Shown here: positions 13,301 through 14,625 of the stretch, piece by piece
How the letters are laid out: the number at the start of each line of letters is the position of its first letter
How positions within the stretch are numbered: the stretch's first letter is position 1
Assembly: GCA_900542615.1 (NCBI GenBank)
Contig: UQOG01000040.1
Location: 1-14,625, forward strand
From: an uncultured Eubacteriales bacterium
GTDB lineage: Bacteria > Bacillota > Clostridia > Christensenellales > CAG-138
Reading direction: 5' to 3'
Length of the DNA: 14,625 nt
Program-made: the position numbers and the translations under genes
Notes under the pieces: generated by a model
Database searches by the model: none
What the model was told of the DNA's origin: nothing
Seen by the model: the letters and a program-made list of their open reading frames with translations, nothing else

Positions 13301-14625
13301 AGGCGCACTTCGATATCCCCGGCCTCCAGATCCTTTGGCTGCACAGCTTGGAGGGCCAAGATCTGGGCTTGAAGGGTTTGCAGGGTTTCCGGCTCCGGCT
13401 GGGGCGAATGCCGGGTTAAACCCTCCAGCAGGGCGTTTGCCTGCCGCAGCTTATGGCGCACATCGCCGGAAAGGTATGCGTCTGCCGTAAGGAAGGGGAG
13501 GCTGCGGATGTCAAAGGCCGCCCAGTCCATATCCGAAGGATCAAGGCTGCCCAAGTCCCGGTAGATATGGCCTTGGAGCTGTTGGATAAGGGCTGCTTCC
13601 TCCAGGCCGGTGAGCGCCGCCATGTATGCTATATCCACCCGCGCCCGTTCACCAATGGACAGGGCCAGGGCTTCTTCCGGAGTGTCCACATGGGAGACGG
13701 GGGTTTGGGCGCGGATGGTGCGCCGGGTGAACATGGCGGCCTTATGCTGAAATTTCCCCTCCTCATCCAGCACTTCCAGGGAGCAAAGCAGGGGATAGGA
13801 GGCGTCATCCCGAAAGGCCGATTTGTTGCCCCGGCTGGTGATGCGGCCATATTGCTCCACAAACCTGTCATACAGGGCGTTGAGCCGTTCCTGTTCCTGG
13901 CGTATGCGGGCTTCCGGGTGGTTTTCCAGCTGATATTGCATAAGCCTGCGGGTGCATTCCCGAAGGCCGATCATGGCCCGTATGCGGGCCAGGGCGGTGG
14001 CCGAGGCGGCGGCGGGCTGCATTTGGCTATCCATCCGATAGTAGAGATTTCCTTCTAACAGTCCGAAGCTGAAGTTGGGAATGGAAGGGTCGGCGGGCAG
14101 CCATTCGCCTTGCTCCCCGGCCTCTTCCAGCTCCCAGGATTGGATTTGGCCCCGGATATGGGAAATCGCCTCTGCAAGCTGCGCTGCCAGGTCCTTGCCC
14201 TCCAGGGGCAGACAGGCGGTTTCATTTTCATTGCCGTACATATTCTTACACCAGGCCATGCGGCCTAGCAGCATTTCTGGATGAGATAAGAAATAGCTGT
14301 TGATGGGAATGCCATCTTCCGTTTGCCCCAGGTGTAACCATTCGGGTTGCGATAGAATAGGCCGCTCCCGTTTGCGCAAAAACAGAATGTCTGCGGTCAC
14401 CTCAGTATTGGCATTAGCGGCAAAAGCGTTGTTGGGCAAACGGATGGCCCCCAGCAGCTCCGCCCGCTCCGCAAGGTATCTTCGTACCTTTTCATCCTGC
14501 TTATCCAGCGTGCCCTTGCTGGTGATGAAGGCGACGACGCCGCCGGGCCGCACCTTGTCTATGGCCTTGGATAGCGATAGGTAATCCTTTGAAGTTATCT
14601 TCGGATTTTCCCCCGCTCCACACCG
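10384..14625 (-). CDS. Giant N6-adenine methylase/SNF2 helicase protein (DarB-like), N-terminus beyond the window
   Basis: The visible 1413 residues are the C-terminal part and the frame is open to the last base; the GTG at 14553 is internal. Residues about 1-75 are the end of an N6-adenine methylase domain (KVRPGGVVAFITSKGTLD, then IRLPNNAF and TADILFLRKRE); its NPPY-type catalytic motif would lie outside. A SNF2-type helicase follows: QLRPHQKNAVARILYGG, Walker A GHVVGSGKT (about 618-626), DEAH in FVDEAHSFKNL (about 783), ATGTPISNT, and motif VI QREGRIIRQGNQN (about 1110). The last 200 residues are largely coiled coil. Fusions of this kind are known from phage P1 DarB and from polyvalent proteins of conjugative elements, where they protect DNA from restriction. 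Overlaps the TOPRIM gene by ATGA. Confidence 0.9.
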   Translation of the reverse strand, partial: RCGAGENPKITSKDYLSLSKAIDKVRPGGVVAFITSKGTLDKQDEKVRRYLAERAELLGAIRLPNNAFAANANTEVTADILFLRKRERPILSQPEWLHLGQTEDGIPINSYFLSHPEMLLGRMAWCKNMYGNENETACLPLEGKDLAAQLAEAISHIRGQIQSWELEEAGEQGEWLPADPSIPNFSFGLLEGNLYYRMDSQMQPAAASATALARIRAMIGLRECTRRLMQYQLENHPEARIRQEQERLNALYDRFVEQYGRITSRGNKSAFRDDASYPLLCSLEVLDEEGKFQHKAAMFTRRTIRAQTPVSHVDTPEEALALSIGERARVDIAYMAALTGLEEAALIQQLQGHIYRDLGSLDPSDMDWAAFDIRSLPFLTADAYLSGDVRHKLRQANALLEGLTRHSPQPEPETLQTLQAQILALQAVQPKDLEAGDIEVRLGSTWIPPEVVETFMYGLLNTPSYRRNKIKVLFSPYTAIWSVTGKSADFDNNNAILKYGTHRVNAYKILEECLNLRDVRVLDTVTIDGKETRLLNQKETIIAQQKQQAIQDAFQSWIWKDTESREQLVKRYNEKFNAIRPREYDGSHIQFHGMNPEIQLRPHQKNAVARILYGGNTLLGHVVGSGKTFTMAAAAMELRRLGLCHKPMFVVPNHLTDQWAGEFLQLYPAANILVTTRRDFERQNRQRIFSRIATGEYDAVIIGHSQFEKLPVSQERQQAHLAEQIDQVIRGISEAKAKNAEPFTIKQMERTKKQLQTKLERLNHTERKDRVITFEELGVDRLFVDEAHSFKNLAAFSKMRNVAGISQAEAQKSSDMFMKCRYLDDLTGNRGVIFATGTPISNTMVEMYTMQRYLQYDALVQRGLAHFDAWASTFGETITAMELAPEGTGFRLRTRFARFFNLPELTSMFREVADIQTADMLKLPVPKVEYHTEVLEPSKFQRDMLLSLADRAEAVRAGSVKPTEDNMLRITGDGRKLALDQRMLNSLLPDDPMSKANACVDHVLRIWRDTAAEKLTQLLFCDLSTPRGEGFHVYQDIKEKLVRGGIPEQEIAFIHDADSEAQKATLFSKVRSGAVRVLLGSTAKMGAGTNVQRLLVAEHHLDCPWRPADIEQREGRIIRQGNQNATVHIYRYVTKDTFDAYMWATLEAKQRFISQVMTSRSPARSCEDMDEQTLSYAEVKSLATGDPRIKERMDLEMEISKLKLLRASHMNQRFEMQSRLQRIPLEIQSYEQAREKLAADHASYMQNKAGDFSMTICGTRYAERKDAGAALLSACQAKTAPAPREIGAYRGFRLLLAYANMQFTAILKGEGSYSVELGDTAIGNIQRLEHQLERLAPSVKAADCKIDALKQEQQILEADAEQPFPQEAELTEKSQRLIALDAALKLKTHADRVQDTEIDREETPLQAREEYVR

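Noticed and set aside
12664..13419. 251-codon plus-strand open frame opposite the helicase gene
   Set aside because: It is a mirror of a conserved SNF2 coding region in GC-rich DNA, with no family resemblance and no ribosome site; long antisense frames are expected here.
14551..14553. GTG at 14553 as the start of the helicase gene
   Set aside because: The frame runs open to the last base and the upstream residues (ENPKITSKDYLSLSKAIDK) continue the methylase domain, so the gene is cut by the window edge.
1..14625. CRISPR arrays, tRNA or rRNA genes, insertion sequences
   Set aside because: No regularly spaced repeats, no cloverleaf-like segments and no transposase motifs were seen on either strand by eye.

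Overview
The window looks like the conjugation region of an integrative and conjugative element of the Tn1549/CTn type, from a fairly high-GC member of the Clostridia, probably a gut Firmicute. The evidence is the recognisable set of genes in their usual relative order: a SNF2 helicase-methylase giant protein, a DUF3991/TOPRIM protein, MobC, a MOBP-type relaxase, a PcfB-like (DUF3801) protein, an ArdC-like protein, a VirD4 coupling protein, a VirB2-like pilin and a CD1112-type VirB6/TrbL protein. Both window ends cut through genes, so no attachment site, integrase or resistance cargo is visible. Host and element names are inferred from gene content only.

Layout. Backbone genes lie on the minus strand, so the element reads from right to left. 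At the right edge (14625 to 10384) is the C-terminal 1413 residues of a DarB-like methylase/SNF2 helicase. It overlaps by ATGA with a DUF3991/TOPRIM gene (10387 to 9401). After that comes a short non-coding stretch with two perfect inverted repeats. Between them, on the minus strand, is an AATCCTG|C core like the RP4-type nic site, which I propose as the oriT. The order then continues with accessory genes mixed into the mobilisation module: a plus-strand DUF4160-DUF2442 pair, a Fic protein with an N-terminal helix-turn-helix (HTH), mobC, a second Fic protein, and the relaxase.

Left of the relaxase is the tight transfer operon: relaxase > pcfB-like (71-base overlap) > ardC-like > 62-aa small gene > virD4 (ATGA overlap) > virB2-like (ATGA overlap) > hairpin > 73-aa small gene > virB6-like (TTG start, cut by the window edge). 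Relaxase and MobC would process oriT. PcfB-like and VirD4 would bring the relaxosome to the channel, and the VirB2- and VirB6-like proteins belong to that channel. The ArdC-like, TOPRIM and DarB-like proteins probably protect or process DNA in the recipient.

The most interesting part is 6180-9362. Accessory genes seem to have been loaded between oriT and the relaxase, in the segment that should enter the recipient first. The DUF4160-DUF2442 pair has its own promoter and terminator, and so does the 256-aa fic. Both are less GC-rich than the backbone (42-43% against 65% in 60-base blocks counted by hand). Both Fic proteins keep the full catalytic motif and an N-terminal self-inhibiting SxxxE(G/N) motif. 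A terminator sits directly in front of the relaxase ribosome binding site, so control of transfer may depend on read-through.
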